Source of the DNA: Caenibius sp. WL
GTDB taxonomy: Bacteria > Pseudomonadota > Alphaproteobacteria > Sphingomonadales > Sphingomonadaceae
Length of the DNA stretch: 64,000 nt
Direction of reading: 5' to 3'
Assembly (NCBI RefSeq): GCF_019803445.1
Contig: NZ_CP081844.1
Span: 1,810,501-1,874,500, forward strand
Shown here: positions 43,364-51,288 of the stretch, piece by piece
How positions within the stretch are numbered: the stretch's first letter is position 1
How the letters are laid out: each line of letters opens with the position of its first letter
Made by a program: the position numbers and the translations under genes
Notes under the pieces: generated by a model
The model's input: only the letters and a program-made list of their open reading frames with translations
The model's database searches: none
What the model was told of the DNA's origin: nothing

Positions 43364-43962
43364 GCTGTGGCACTGCCGAACATCGGCCGAAGCGTCTCAT
43401 TGGCGAGCCACGGCGGCATTATGTGGTTGAGTTGCAGCGCGTAAGTCAGGATGCCGATGGCATCGCCTTCGTCGTCCTTGCGGGGCGCCATGCCGAGCTG
43501 GCGGCACCGCTCCATCGTCAGCGCCTTGAGTTGGTCTCTAGCCGAGACCTTCTTGCCCAGAGCCTTGGCGCGCTTCCGGGCATCGGCAGAGGTTTGCCGC
43601 GCGATGTCCTCACCAATGAACGCTTTTCGCCATAGGCCGACATTGATCGCCTTGGTGCGGCAACCCATGGCATGGCCGAAGCTTTCGGCATGGGATGATA
43701 GGCCGGTAGCCAGGCGGATCGCGTGGATATTGGTCGCGCCGCTGAGATTGGCGGGATGGATCGGCTCTTCGAAGTAGATCCAGTCGAACCGGGCCATCAT
43801 GCGCAGTTCGGACAAGCACTGGTGCAGCTTCGCGAATACGCCGCCATCCGTGGTGTATTCGCTGCCCAGCCGCCAGTGGCCGTACCGGGGACGATCGGTC
43901 TCGCCATCCCAATAACACCAGCCCGTCGATGCCTTGCTGAGGTCGAGTGACAGAAGCCGCAT
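43360..43962 (-). CDS. RuvC-like Holliday junction resolvase
   Basis: RNase-H-fold endonuclease resolving branched DNA before packaging. Acidic residues in LLSLDLSKASTGWCYW (start), FEEP near 64 and RKDDEGDAIGIL near 165 match the RuvC/phage-resolvase pattern. The 200-residue length fits. Coupled to the methyltransferase by an ATGA overlap. Confidence 0.8.
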   Translation of the reverse strand: MRLLSLDLSKASTGWCYWDGETDRPRYGHWRLGSEYTTDGGVFAKLHQCLSELRMMARFDWIYFEEPIHPANLSGATNIHAIRLATGLSSHAESFGHAMGCRTKAINVGLWRKAFIGEDIARQTSADARKRAKALGKKVSARDQLKALTMERCRQLGMAPRKDDEGDAIGILTYALQLNHIMPPWLANETLRPMFGSATA

Positions 43963-43963
43963 A

Positions 43964-44281
43964 TCAGGCTTCCGAGTGAAAGCCGGAGATCACAAAGCGT
44001 CCGCGCCGCGTGATCCCGGTTGCGACGTAGAGGATCGTTGGCCCAAGACCGCCATAGATATGGCGAACCGCTTCGATGCGTTCGGCGCGCTTGCGTTCGA
44101 TCGCTTCGGCCTGGCGCAATCGACGCGCGATCTCGCGCTTGCCCTGATGCGGCATATACCGGCCATCGCCGACATGTTTCCAGCCGGGGGCATAGCGAGT
44201 GCGGCCCATATGATGCGGGGTGCGAATGCCCATGCCGACCGAGGCTGCGGCTGCGGCGACGAGTTTTCCAAGGAAGCTCAT
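43964..44281 (-). CDS. Hypothetical basic protein, 105 aa
   Basis: Hydrophobic first 18 residues, then Arg/His-rich sequence and a long basic helix. Possible nucleic-acid association. No family recognised. Confidence 0.55.
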   Translation of the reverse strand: MSFLGKLVAAAAASVGMGIRTPHHMGRTRYAPGWKHVGDGRYMPHQGKREIARRLRQAEAIERKRAERIEAVRHIYGGLGPTILYVATGITRRGRFVISGFHSEA

Positions 44282-44361
44282 GTATCCTCCAGATCCAGTG
44301 TCTATCCTCGGGGCGGCGGCTACGGGGCATGGGCCGCCGCCCTCCGGGAGAAACTGGAACG

Positions 44362-44880
44362 TCAGTGGGTTGACGCCTCGCTTCCCACAGCGCCGAGCCC
44401 GTCGCCCGGGCCATCCGGGATCAGGTCGGCGGTGTCACTGAAATCTTCGGGATCGGCGTCGTCATCGTCGAAATCGTCATCGTCTGGGGTGTTGAGTGTC
44501 GCCAACTGGCTGCGCGAACGCGATCCGATGGGAATGACGCTGCCGCCGTCCTGGCCCTGTGCTTTCGTGACCAGATCAGTTGGAAGTTCGACACCAGACA
44601 CCTCAAACAGCATGTTGAGGGTCAAAAGCCGATGATCGCGTTTTGCGTCTTCTTCGTCGAGTAATCCAATTACGAATTCCAGGTCCTTTCGAAGCACGTT
44701 GCAATCGTCTTTGATGCGTTTGTATGGGTCCGACAGATCGCCTTTGATTGTCGCCATGTGCGTCTTTTTCGGCGCGATCTCGTTCTTGTAGATCTTGAGC
44801 GCGCCGGCGGCGTCAGGACGCTTGTACTCGCCGCTGATATCGCCGCTGTCTTCGAACTCTTCTTTATTCGCTCGGGCCAT
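44362..44880 (-). CDS. Hypothetical acidic protein, 172 aa
   Basis: Strong SD (AAAAGGAGG). Residues about 40-90 helical; 130-150 nearly all Asp, so the C-terminus is disordered. Acidic tails of this sort occur in DNA mimics and scaffold-like proteins, but a function cannot be assigned. Confidence 0.6.
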   Translation of the reverse strand: MARANKEEFEDSGDISGEYKRPDAAGALKIYKNEIAPKKTHMATIKGDLSDPYKRIKDDCNVLRKDLEFVIGLLDEEDAKRDHRLLTLNMLFEVSGVELPTDLVTKAQGQDGGSVIPIGSRSRSQLATLNTPDDDDFDDDDADPEDFSDTADLIPDGPGDGLGAVGSEASTH

Positions 44881-44993
44881 GTTGCCCTCCTTTTCTGTGG
44901 TGGTGAGGCGGGGGATGATTTCGCTGCGTGCGGTTGAATGGGGAGAGTTGCCCCCGCATCCGGATCAGCGTGCGGAGGCGTCAGCCAGCCCCA
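44881..44993. other. Short gap upstream of 44880
   Basis: Only the ribosome site of the downstream gene is evident. Confidence 0.4.
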
Positions 44994-45296
44994 TCATCCC
45001 TTTTTCGCAGCCGCCTTGGCCTGCGCCGGATTGGATTTTCGGCTGCCCGCACGGGCTTGCCGGGCCGCATTGGCCTTGCTCAGCGCGGAGGCACGCTGCG
45101 CCTTGATCGCTGCCAGTTCGTCGATTTGGGGCCGAAGCGATTGGATTTGCCGCATTAGGCTGAAGTTCGCTGCTTCGACGCTTTGCGCCCGCATCGAGGC
45201 CGCCGTCTGGGCTGTGGCCGCTTCACGCCGGGCCACCAGTGCCCAGGCCGTGACGGCCCAGGAAATGACGATGATCGCGATGATAAGAATATCCAT
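44994..45296 (-). CDS. Membrane-anchored coiled-coil protein, 100 aa
   Basis: One N-terminal membrane helix (MDILIIAIIVISWAVTAWAL), then a helical Ala/Arg/Lys-rich cytoplasmic or periplasmic domain. ATG at 45296 chosen by the hydrophobic start. Lies in the leftward early operon; might be an exclusion or membrane-tethering factor. Confidence 0.6.
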   Translation of the reverse strand: MDILIIAIIVISWAVTAWALVARREAATAQTAASMRAQSVEAANFSLMRQIQSLRPQIDELAAIKAQRASALSKANAARQARAGSRKSNPAQAKAAAKKG

Positions 45297-45319
45297 TGTC
45301 CCGTCCTTATTCTGTGGTT

Positions 45320-45793
45320 TCAGGGGATGGCCCGCAGCCGCACTTCGTCGCGGCGCTGGCGGAGAAAGTCGGCGACCTTGAGAATGGTATCGATCGAGCC
45401 ATTCGCTTCGAGGGCGCGCACGTCGCGGTCGCGGCAATCGCCATCGCACAACAGGTCGATAAGCTGGGGCAGGGTGGCGGCCAGTTCGGAGGGCACCCGC
45501 GCCACATCGAGCATCATCGCCGTGTCCTGCACCGCACGCATGCCGAGCAGCGCGAGCACGGTATTCAGGCCATCGGGCCCGAACCGTTTGCCCAGCTTGA
45601 GCCAGTTCATCAGCGATAGGTCGTGACGCTTGTTCTGGGCGTTGTTGACCGTCCCGGCGGAGACGCCCCATTCGTCGGCCATGTCCTGATCCGACCAACC
45701 GTTGCGCAGCGCGGCGACGGATGCGGCGACAGCAACCTGCACAGAGGTTTGATTGAGCGAGGGAATATCCCTCAACCCATTATTGACCGACAT
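45320..45793 (-). CDS. HTH regulator in CII position, 157 aa
   Basis: Helix-turn-helix at about 30-55 (WSDQDMADEWGVSAGTVNNA). GGAG six nt before ATG 45793. Between cro-like and replication genes, where lambda has cII. The C-terminal 100 residues are helical and may mediate oligomers. Confidence 0.65.
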   Translation of the reverse strand: MSVNNGLRDIPSLNQTSVQVAVAASVAALRNGWSDQDMADEWGVSAGTVNNAQNKRHDLSLMNWLKLGKRFGPDGLNTVLALLGMRAVQDTAMMLDVARVPSELAATLPQLIDLLCDGDCRDRDVRALEANGSIDTILKVADFLRQRRDEVRLRAIP

Positions 45794-45943
45794 CGGTATC
45801 TCCGTTGGCATGGAACGTGGAATTGGAAACGGTGTGGGGCTTCGGCGCCCGGGCGTGGTGGTGCCGCCAGTGGGTCAGCGCCGCCGTGCGCAGAACGGCG
45901 CTGCGGGGGCGGCCGGCCGGCAGGGGGCGGATGCCGTCTTGTG

Positions 45944-46171
45944 TCACGCCGCCTCCGACGAGGGGGTGGGGGGGGATTCCAGCAATTCCTCAAGCCGCTC
46001 GGGAAGTTCGTTTCCAGAAGCTCTGGCTGCCAACCGGATGTGCGCCATCCGAGATGCGGGAATACCAATCGACCGCCAGCTATGGACGGTTGATGTGGGG
46101 GCCTCAATCATATTGGCAGTGGCAGTGGTGCCACCAAGATGATCGATAACGGCGTTCGCAATTCTATCCAT
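45944..46171 (-). CDS. Cro-like (YdaS-type) repressor, 75 aa
   Basis: HTH GGTTATANMIEAPTSTVHSW then SIGIPASRM, as in Cro/YdaS proteins. Divergent from the CI-like gene with operators between. Its predicted promoter places the transcription start at about the ATG, so its mRNA may be leaderless. It would turn off lysogenic and early promoters in lytic growth. Confidence 0.75.
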   Translation of the reverse strand: MDRIANAVIDHLGGTTATANMIEAPTSTVHSWRSIGIPASRMAHIRLAARASGNELPERLEELLESPPTPSSEAA

Positions 46172-46178
46172 GGAAATG

Positions 46179-46207
46179 GATATGCGATAATCGGAAGTTT
46201 ATCGCAA
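46179..46207 (-). promoter_or_regulatory. Leftward promoter for cro, leaderless
   Basis: On the minus strand TTGCGA, 17-nt spacer, CATATC; then 7 nt to the ATG at 46171. Operator O1 covers its spacer. Confidence 0.5.
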
Positions 46208-46245
46208 GTCGAAACTTCCGATAATCGCGATTGCGAAAATCGGAA
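46183..46245. promoter_or_regulatory. Three operators between cro and cI
   Basis: TGCGATAATCGGAA (46183-46196), TTCCGATAATCGCG (46216-46229) and TGCGAAAATCGGAA (46232-46245). All are variants of one 14-bp site with palindromic core CGATWATCG. O1 overlaps the cro promoter, O2 lies between the two -35 boxes, O3 overlaps the cI promoter. Confidence 0.75.
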
Positions 46246-46259
46246 ATGGCTCTTCAATA
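46231..46259 (+). promoter_or_regulatory. Rightward promoter for the repressor, leaderless
   Basis: TTGCGA, 17-nt spacer, TCAATA; then 5 nt to ATG 46265, without Shine-Dalgarno. This would give a leaderless mRNA like lambda cI from PRM. Confidence 0.5.
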
Positions 46260-46264
46260 GGCGT

Positions 46265-46918
46265 ATGGTTCAAGGATCGAAATTGCAGCCTGAGGTGGCA
46301 GATGTGTTCCGGCGTTTGGATGCTTTGAATCTCAAACAGAGATCGCTTGCAGAGGCGATTGGTATTGAGGAAAACAAGGTATCCAAGGCGCGGAGCGGAG
46401 AGCGCCAGCTCAAGGCGCCCGAACTGCTTGCGGCAATTTCTTGGCTCAGCGACATGGAGGCCCGGCGGCATCGTCCGGTCGCCGATCTGCCCGTTGCCCC
46501 ACCCGAGCAAGCTTATGTGCCCGTCGAAGTGCTACCAACTTACGGTGGCGCTGGCGGTGGCGGAACTGGCGACGGGGACCGCGAAACAGCTTTGGTTCCA
46601 CGCGCGCTGATTGTGGATGTCCTGCGCGGAAAGCCAGCGGATTTCCTGCTTATCAATGTGCGCGGAGACAGCATGGAGCCCGATTTCCATCACGGCGATC
46701 AGATATTGGTGGACCAGCGAGACAGAAGCCCCGCGCAGCCAGGTCCTTTCGCCCTTTGGGATGGCGAGTGGGGCGAATATGTCGTCAAGAATGTTGAACG
46801 TGCACAGGACGGACATGTCCGCATTTTCTCAAGTAATTCCAAATATCGCGAAGTGATTGTGGAGAGTGAGCAGACGCGCATCATCGGGCGGCCGGTGTGG
46901 TTTGGCCGGAGGCTGTAG
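46265..46918 (+). CDS. CI-like prophage repressor, HTH plus S24 peptidase
   Basis: Maintains lysogeny by binding the operators at 46183-46245 and 49350-49394. N-terminal XRE-type HTH at about 20-55 (SLAEAIGIEENKVSKARSG), Gly-rich linker (93-104) with a possible Ala96-Gly97 cleavage bond, and an S24 autopeptidase: Ser136 in RGDSMEPDF and Lys175 in EYVVKN. RecA-stimulated self-cleavage is expected from the family. ATG 46265 chosen because the earlier frame crosses all operators. Confidence 0.9.
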   Translation: MVQGSKLQPEVADVFRRLDALNLKQRSLAEAIGIEENKVSKARSGERQLKAPELLAAISWLSDMEARRHRPVADLPVAPPEQAYVPVEVLPTYGGAGGGGTGDGDRETALVPRALIVDVLRGKPADFLLINVRGDSMEPDFHHGDQILVDQRDRSPAQPGPFALWDGEWGEYVVKNVERAQDGHVRIFSSNSKYREVIVESEQTRIIGRPVWFGRRL

Positions 46919-46940
46919 GTCATTTGCAGTTGGGGGGCAT

Positions 46941-47237
46941 ATGAGTTTGAAACGTGCACTTCGAAAAATCGATTCACTTCACACTAAAATCTATCAAGAA
47001 ATAGATCGCTTCGAGAATCTGGAAGATCGAATTGAGGATTGCGTAGATAACTGCGAAAATCTCGATTTAGATAAGATCCGGGATGTTGATTATATAGTTG
47101 CAGCCTCTGCGCACAAAGCTGCCTGCGATGCGTTGCGAAATATATCGCAAGCGCACGCTGAGATAGTGAGCAAGATGCAGGAAATCGCCTGGGCATTGGA
47201 TGACGCCACCGATCATATTAATTCAATGACCGCGTAG
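46941..47237 (+). CDS. Low-GC coiled-coil cargo protein, 98 aa
   Basis: All-helical, acidic, with heptads across most of its length. Base composition is clearly more AT-rich than its neighbours, suggesting separate acquisition. Expressed in the same direction as the repressor, 23 nt after it, so likely on in the lysogen. No family recognised. Confidence 0.65.
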   Translation: MSLKRALRKIDSLHTKIYQEIDRFENLEDRIEDCVDNCENLDLDKIRDVDYIVAASAHKAACDALRNISQAHAEIVSKMQEIAWALDDATDHINSMTA

Positions 47238-47255
47238 TATCAGGAGACACGGAAC

Positions 47256-47798
47256 ATGCGTTGGCGCACACATGTTGCATTCGTTGTAGCTGCTTATGGG
47301 GTAGCGGCTCATGGGCAGGAACCAGTAACACTGTGGCGTGACATCCAGGTTGGGATGTCTGCAGCAAAGGTGTGGGAATTATATCCTGAACAAAAAGGTG
47401 CGGTTCATCACAAGCCCAAGTTGACCCTCATTGAGGGTGTGCAAGAAGTCGGCCGCTGCCATCCTGATGTGCATGTTGATCATCCGAATGGGGTTGTAGA
47501 CAAGGTTATCATTTACAGCCGCTATCGAGGCTTCCCAAAAGAAACGTGCGGGGGCGAAGCCTACAAGGCTTTGCTCGGAAAATATGGCTCGCCTCACGGA
47601 GACGATGAGGCCGGGCGTCCGACCGGCGGCGTCGTGTCGTCCGGGCTATTCAGGGGGCTGGACACTCGCCGCATCCAGCGGGACACAAAGCAGACCTGGG
47701 TGAGCAATGGTGTGCTGATCACGTTTGAGCGTTGGGATGCTGGCGGCAATGATCGGTGGTTCATCACTTACGAAGCGTCGCGGGACATTGGGCTTTGA
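47256..47798 (+). CDS. Secreted protein, 180 aa, lysogeny cargo
   Basis: Signal peptide in the first 20 residues (VAFVVAAYGVAAHG), so periplasmic. Mature part has four Cys in all, including CHPDVHVDH and ETCGGEA, and Trp-rich segments. No family recognised; being outside the cytoplasm it could alter the lysogen's envelope. Confidence 0.6.
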   Translation: MRWRTHVAFVVAAYGVAAHGQEPVTLWRDIQVGMSAAKVWELYPEQKGAVHHKPKLTLIEGVQEVGRCHPDVHVDHPNGVVDKVIIYSRYRGFPKETCGGEAYKALLGKYGSPHGDDEAGRPTGGVVSSGLFRGLDTRRIQRDTKQTWVSNGVLITFERWDAGGNDRWFITYEASRDIGL

Positions 47799-47868
47799 GG
47801 ACACTGTGGCCGCGAGCGTCGATCCTGTCACGGTCCTAGGCAGTTTGGGCTGAACCAGCGGAGGGTAA

Positions 47869-48255
47869 ATGGCAATCGAATGGAGTGCGGCAGCGCTTTT
47901 TGCGCTGGTATTCGTTGGGGCAGGCGTGGCGCTATCAATTGATAATCTGGCGCGGAAAAATGAGGGGGCCGCATGGCACGTCCTTCGGCGGATTGGCGTC
48001 TGGCTCTTCTGGATAGGCGTCGCCGTGTTCGCGTTGGCCTTCTTCATCCCTGATACCATCCCCGAAGCGCCGCGTAGCAGTTACGGAGAGTCGATCGATC
48101 TCGATGCTTACCGCGCACAATTGCAAACCGCGCAGAATTACGCCCGCATAAGCGCGCTGGCGAACTGGCTTGCGAACAAGGCGATTGCCGGCGGCTTTCT
48201 GATGTGGCTCGCTGGTCGCGTAATCGACGCGTTCCGCCATCCGGAACATTACTGA
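47869..48255 (+). CDS. Membrane protein, 128 aa, lysogeny cargo
   Basis: Hydrophobic segments at about 7-24 and 42-62 and a weaker one near 105-120. Directly followed without gap by the next membrane gene, so the two may act together. Possible superinfection-exclusion function is inference. Confidence 0.6.
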   Translation: MAIEWSAAALFALVFVGAGVALSIDNLARKNEGAAWHVLRRIGVWLFWIGVAVFALAFFIPDTIPEAPRSSYGESIDLDAYRAQLQTAQNYARISALANWLANKAIAGGFLMWLAGRVIDAFRHPEHY

Positions 48256-49254
48256 ATGCGGCTCGGGCTGCTGGTGATCGCGCTCGCCGGGATCGTCTCA
48301 ATTGGTGCGGCGCCAGTGTCACCACGGCAAGATGAACGCGCCGCCGAGCATGGAGAGCGCAAAGACTCCACCGGTGAGAAAGAGAAACCTCCCGTAGCGA
48401 GGTTCGGGATCGCCAACGTCCCCCAGCGTCCAGTCGAACCAGCGGGCGAAGATCGCAAAGGCGACAGCATTCAGGAACAATCCGAACGCGATACCGATCC
48501 AGCGTGGGTATCCGCTAAAGCCGCCCGTGATGCCGCTGATTATGCTTTCTGGATGAACTGCATCAGCCTCAGCGGTCTTGTTGTTGGCGGCCTCACACTC
48601 GCTGCTGCTTGGCGTGCCGCTCATTGGGCCAAGGTGGCCGCCAGTCATACCGAAATTGCTGCTGAGGAAGCGAGAAGGGCTGCCGATGAGGCGAGTGATG
48701 CCAATCGCATTACAGTTCAGTCGCAGCGCCCATGGATCGCGATCAGTTTCGAACCGATCTTCGCGGGTTGCCGGGATGGCATTTTTTCCGTCGAAGTTGC
48801 TGTAAAATTTCACAACGCGGGGATGAGTCCCGCCATCGCCACGTTTTTCGCTGCTGATCTTTTGCACACGACCGGCTCTTATCGTGATGAGATCGAAGCG
48901 TGGTTCAACAGCAACCGGAAGGTTGACTACAGTTCGGAAAGCGCAATTCTTCCCAACGAAACGGTCGAGCGACGCATCAGCTTTATGGAGAAGGTTGAAA
49001 ATGTCTCTTACTTCCGGGATGCTCAAATGAGCGGCGTGTTCTTGGCGGCCCTTGCTTCGGTTGAATATGGCCCGGTCGGAGAAGGGATTGAAGGCAGAAG
49101 CGAGGCCGCTCGCGCTGCCATTCTTCAAAGGCGTGTTCGCATGAAGGGACGAGCGGATGAGGGCAATATTCTGTCCTCCTTTCCGGTAGGGGAGTTCACT
49201 TGCCAACGGGAGGAACTTGTAATCGACATGTTGGCCCACGATCGGATCGGTTGA
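48256..49254 (+). CDS. Membrane protein with cytosolic domain, 332 aa
   Basis: N-terminal hydrophobic segment (signal or anchor), charged linker, then a membrane helix at about 100-120 and a helical segment KVAASHTEIAAEEARRAADE, then SQRPWIAI leading into a beta-rich C-terminal domain of about 180 residues. This layout is common in sphingomonad phage-associated membrane proteins of unknown function. A long antisense frame exists but fits poorly. Confidence 0.65.
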   Translation: MRLGLLVIALAGIVSIGAAPVSPRQDERAAEHGERKDSTGEKEKPPVARFGIANVPQRPVEPAGEDRKGDSIQEQSERDTDPAWVSAKAARDAADYAFWMNCISLSGLVVGGLTLAAAWRAAHWAKVAASHTEIAAEEARRAADEASDANRITVQSQRPWIAISFEPIFAGCRDGIFSVEVAVKFHNAGMSPAIATFFAADLLHTTGSYRDEIEAWFNSNRKVDYSSESAILPNETVERRISFMEKVENVSYFRDAQMSGVFLAALASVEYGPVGEGIEGRSEAARAAILQRRVRMKGRADEGNILSSFPVGEFTCQREELVIDMLAHDRIG

Positions 49255-49349
49255 ATGACCAAGCGCAGCCATCGCGAGCGAGAGAAGGATAGAGAGCAGG
49301 GGCATGAACTGCTTCTTGCATGCTGACGGTCCATGATCGCAACATAAAA

Positions 49350-49400
49350 TTCCGATAATCGCATTTTTAAGTTGTCAGACTTCCGATAATCGCACATAGC
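49350..49400 (+). promoter_or_regulatory. Rightward early promoter with two repressor operators
   Basis: TTGTCA (49372-49377), 17-nt spacer, CATAGC (49395-49400). One operator TTCCGATAATCGCA fills positions 49381-49394 of the spacer and a second lies upstream at 49350-49363. Transcription would start near 49407 and run into the operon 49415-61099. Confidence 0.65.
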
Positions 49401-49414
49401 TTCTCCATCAACCG

Positions 49415-49771
49415 ATGGAGAGCGGCGTGCCCGATTCCTCACAATCACAATCTCACCAGCGCTTCGACGGCAGCGTCGTTCGCAGTCTGGCGCCTTGCAA
49501 AGGCTGGTCGCTGTGGTCGTTCGACGACCAGGACAGCGATGGCTTTTGGACGAAGCGGTATTTCGCGCGCTCGGCGGAGCGGGACGAGCTGCTTGCCGTT
49601 GACCGGTTCGAATTCGATCCGACGCAGGAACGGTTCGATTGGCTCGTTCGCAGCGGGTTTCCGGCTCCCCGGTTAAGCCCGGTCACGGGCGCACAGTGCC
49701 CGTGGAACAACGTCACCATCGACGCACTGATCATCGACGCTGAGATTGAAGCGTCGAGGGCGGCAGCATGA
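49415..49771 (+). CDS. First gene of rightward early operon, 118 aa
   Basis: Soluble Trp/Asp-rich protein without recognised motif. ATG 49415 lies only about 8 nt after the predicted transcription start; GTG 49427 with GGAG upstream is an alternative start. Ends in an ATGA overlap. Immediate early position suggests a regulatory or anti-host role. Confidence 0.6.
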   Translation: MESGVPDSSQSQSHQRFDGSVVRSLAPCKGWSLWSFDDQDSDGFWTKRYFARSAERDELLAVDRFEFDPTQERFDWLVRSGFPAPRLSPVTGAQCPWNNVTIDALIIDAEIEASRAAA

Positions 49772-50028
49772 GGCGCGCGCCCTTGGCCTACATCGTCATC
49801 GAGACGCGCGGCGAGCCGATCAAGCACGCGGTAGCCGACACGGTCTCTCAGGCACAGTTCGAAGCCGATCTGCGGATTCTGTCCGCCTACGACAAGGCGG
49901 CGGCGCTCGCCCGCATCCTCGATCGCGTGGCATTCTGGGGCTCGATCGTGCTGGCGGTTGCCGTCACGGCGTACCTCGGCGTCCACGCCATTCTCGGGCT
50001 CGCCCGGCAGGGGGTGCTCCCGTGGTGA
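49768..50028 (+). CDS. Membrane protein, 86 aa
   Basis: Polar N-half and one membrane helix near 56-75 (WGSIVLAVAVTAYLGVHAIL). Coupled on both sides (ATGA, GTGA). Confidence 0.6.
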   Translation: MRRAPLAYIVIETRGEPIKHAVADTVSQAQFEADLRILSAYDKAAALARILDRVAFWGSIVLAVAVTAYLGVHAILGLARQGVLPW

Positions 50029-50315
50029 GCCCGGTTTCCTTGACCCGCCGTCAGCAGGACTTGCTGCGCTTCATCGCTGGCTACCAGCGTGCGTATGACG
50101 GGATTTCTCCCAGCTATGCTGAAATGTGCGGCGCGTTGGGTCTTGCCAGCAGGCAGAATGTCATTCGCCTGATAAACGGCCTGCAGGAACGTGGCCACGT
50201 TCACCGACTGACGGGCCGGGCGCGCGCCATCCAGATATTGACGCCAGTTGCCGTGCCGTGCGCGCCAGACGGTGCGCCTCTCTTTGCCGTGCCTATGCCG
50301 GAGGCGCGCTGGTGA
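50025..50315 (+). CDS. LexA-type winged helix without peptidase, 96 aa
   Basis: LTRRQQDLLRFIAGYQRAY, GISPSYAEMCGALGLASRQN and VIRLINGLQERGHVHRLTG reproduce the LexA DNA-binding domain, but the protein ends soon after, without the S24 half. It could occupy LexA-like sites without being cleavable. GTG 50025 start, GTGA coupled. Confidence 0.75.
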   Translation: MSPVSLTRRQQDLLRFIAGYQRAYDGISPSYAEMCGALGLASRQNVIRLINGLQERGHVHRLTGRARAIQILTPVAVPCAPDGAPLFAVPMPEARW

Positions 50316-50485
50316 ACGACAATGACCTCCAATCTGTCGTCGAGGACCATGTCTATACCTGTTGGTGCAACGGTCTGGGCATCAAGGCGACGATCATCGC
50401 GATCAAGCGCGTCTGCGGCGTTCCGCTCACATTCGATCAGATTCACCGGCGCTTTGTCGTCTTTTCCCGGAGCGAAGCCGCATGA
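50312..50485 (+). CDS. Small protein, 57 aa
   Basis: GTG start coupled to the LexA-like gene. Compact, HTH-like order (AIKRVCGVPLTFDQIHRRF). No family recognised. Confidence 0.5.
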   Translation: MNDNDLQSVVEDHVYTCWCNGLGIKATIIAIKRVCGVPLTFDQIHRRFVVFSRSEAA

Positions 50486-50724
50486 ACATTATCCAATCGA
50501 TCACCGCCCCTGAACCTATGCGCGAAGGCGAATATCCAATCATGCATATCGTCGGGATGAAGTCCGGTGGCCACGTGGTCACCAATATCGAGTACCGCGT
50601 GGAAAACTACGGCGACCATGGTTTGGCTTGGTATGATGTTTTCGCCGGAGACATCCTGATCGAAAGCATGGCCGCCCGCGATGTCGGCTCGATCAGCTAT
50701 CAGACTCCGCAGGTGCCAGAATGA
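50482..50724 (+). CDS. Hypothetical protein, 80 aa
   Basis: Beta-rich, ATGA overlaps on both sides. No known family. Confidence 0.55.
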   Translation: MNIIQSITAPEPMREGEYPIMHIVGMKSGGHVVTNIEYRVENYGDHGLAWYDVFAGDILIESMAARDVGSISYQTPQVPE

Positions 50725-51008
50725 CGGCACTTCTCATCCATCATCATGGCGCGCCCGAAACCATGTTCGGTCATCGCCGTTTCATCGGTTCACCGTCTCC
50801 CCGCAGTGCAGCCATCCCTCCGGCTGCACCCGGCCACCGCTCGCGCATGGGCGGTGGCCGGACATCCCCGGCGATCGACAATCAGGCGGCGCTGGTGCCG
50901 CAGGTCATTGCGGAAAGAGTGCGGAGGCATGCGGCGGCCAATCCCGATCTGGTGCGCGACCTCTACGCCAACTGCGAGCGCGCGCCGCTCGGGTGGGAGA
51001 CACGGTGA
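50721..51008 (+). CDS. Hypothetical protein, 95 aa
   Basis: Pro/Gly/Arg-rich first half, helical second half. Coupled on both sides; function unknown. Confidence 0.5.
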   Translation: MTALLIHHHGAPETMFGHRRFIGSPSPRSAAIPPAAPGHRSRMGGGRTSPAIDNQAALVPQVIAERVRRHAAANPDLVRDLYANCERAPLGWETR

Positions 51009-51202
51009 TGACCGAAGAACTAAAATTCGCCGTTCGCATAGCAATCGAAGGTTGCGATGACAGGACCGTCATCGACTTGGAAGTGTCCGCATCTGAGCGG
51101 GATTTCCTTGAGCGCCTGTCGGGTCTTTCAAAGGAAGCCAGCACCTACATTTGCCAGCCAACGCTGGGGCTCGCCCACCGCCAAGCCGGTGATGTAGCGT
51201 GA
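51008..51202 (+). CDS. Small protein, 64 aa
   Basis: MTEELKFAVRIAIEGCDDRT start, alpha/beta composition. TGATG coupled at both ends. Confidence 0.5.
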   Translation: MTEELKFAVRIAIEGCDDRTVIDLEVSASERDFLERLSGLSKEASTYICQPTLGLAHRQAGDVA

Positions 51203-51288
51203 TGCTGTTCGCCTCGATCGTTGGTGCCATCATGGCCGTCACATCCGCAATCTGTGCCATCCCGGCCATGTTGAGGCTCGTCCTGTGA
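51202..51288 (+). CDS. Membrane micropeptide, 28 aa
   Basis: One hydrophobic helix throughout. Supported only by exact stop/start overlaps with both neighbours (TGATG, GTGA). Confidence 0.35.
   Translation: MLFASIVGAIMAVTSAICAIPAMLRLVL

Noticed and set aside
48319-49305. A 328-codon minus-strand frame opposite 48256-49254, with hydrophobic C-terminus
   Set aside because: The plus-strand frame has the expected layout, abuts the previous gene exactly, and reads into a Trp-rich phage-type domain; hydrophobic antisense of a charged region explains the other.
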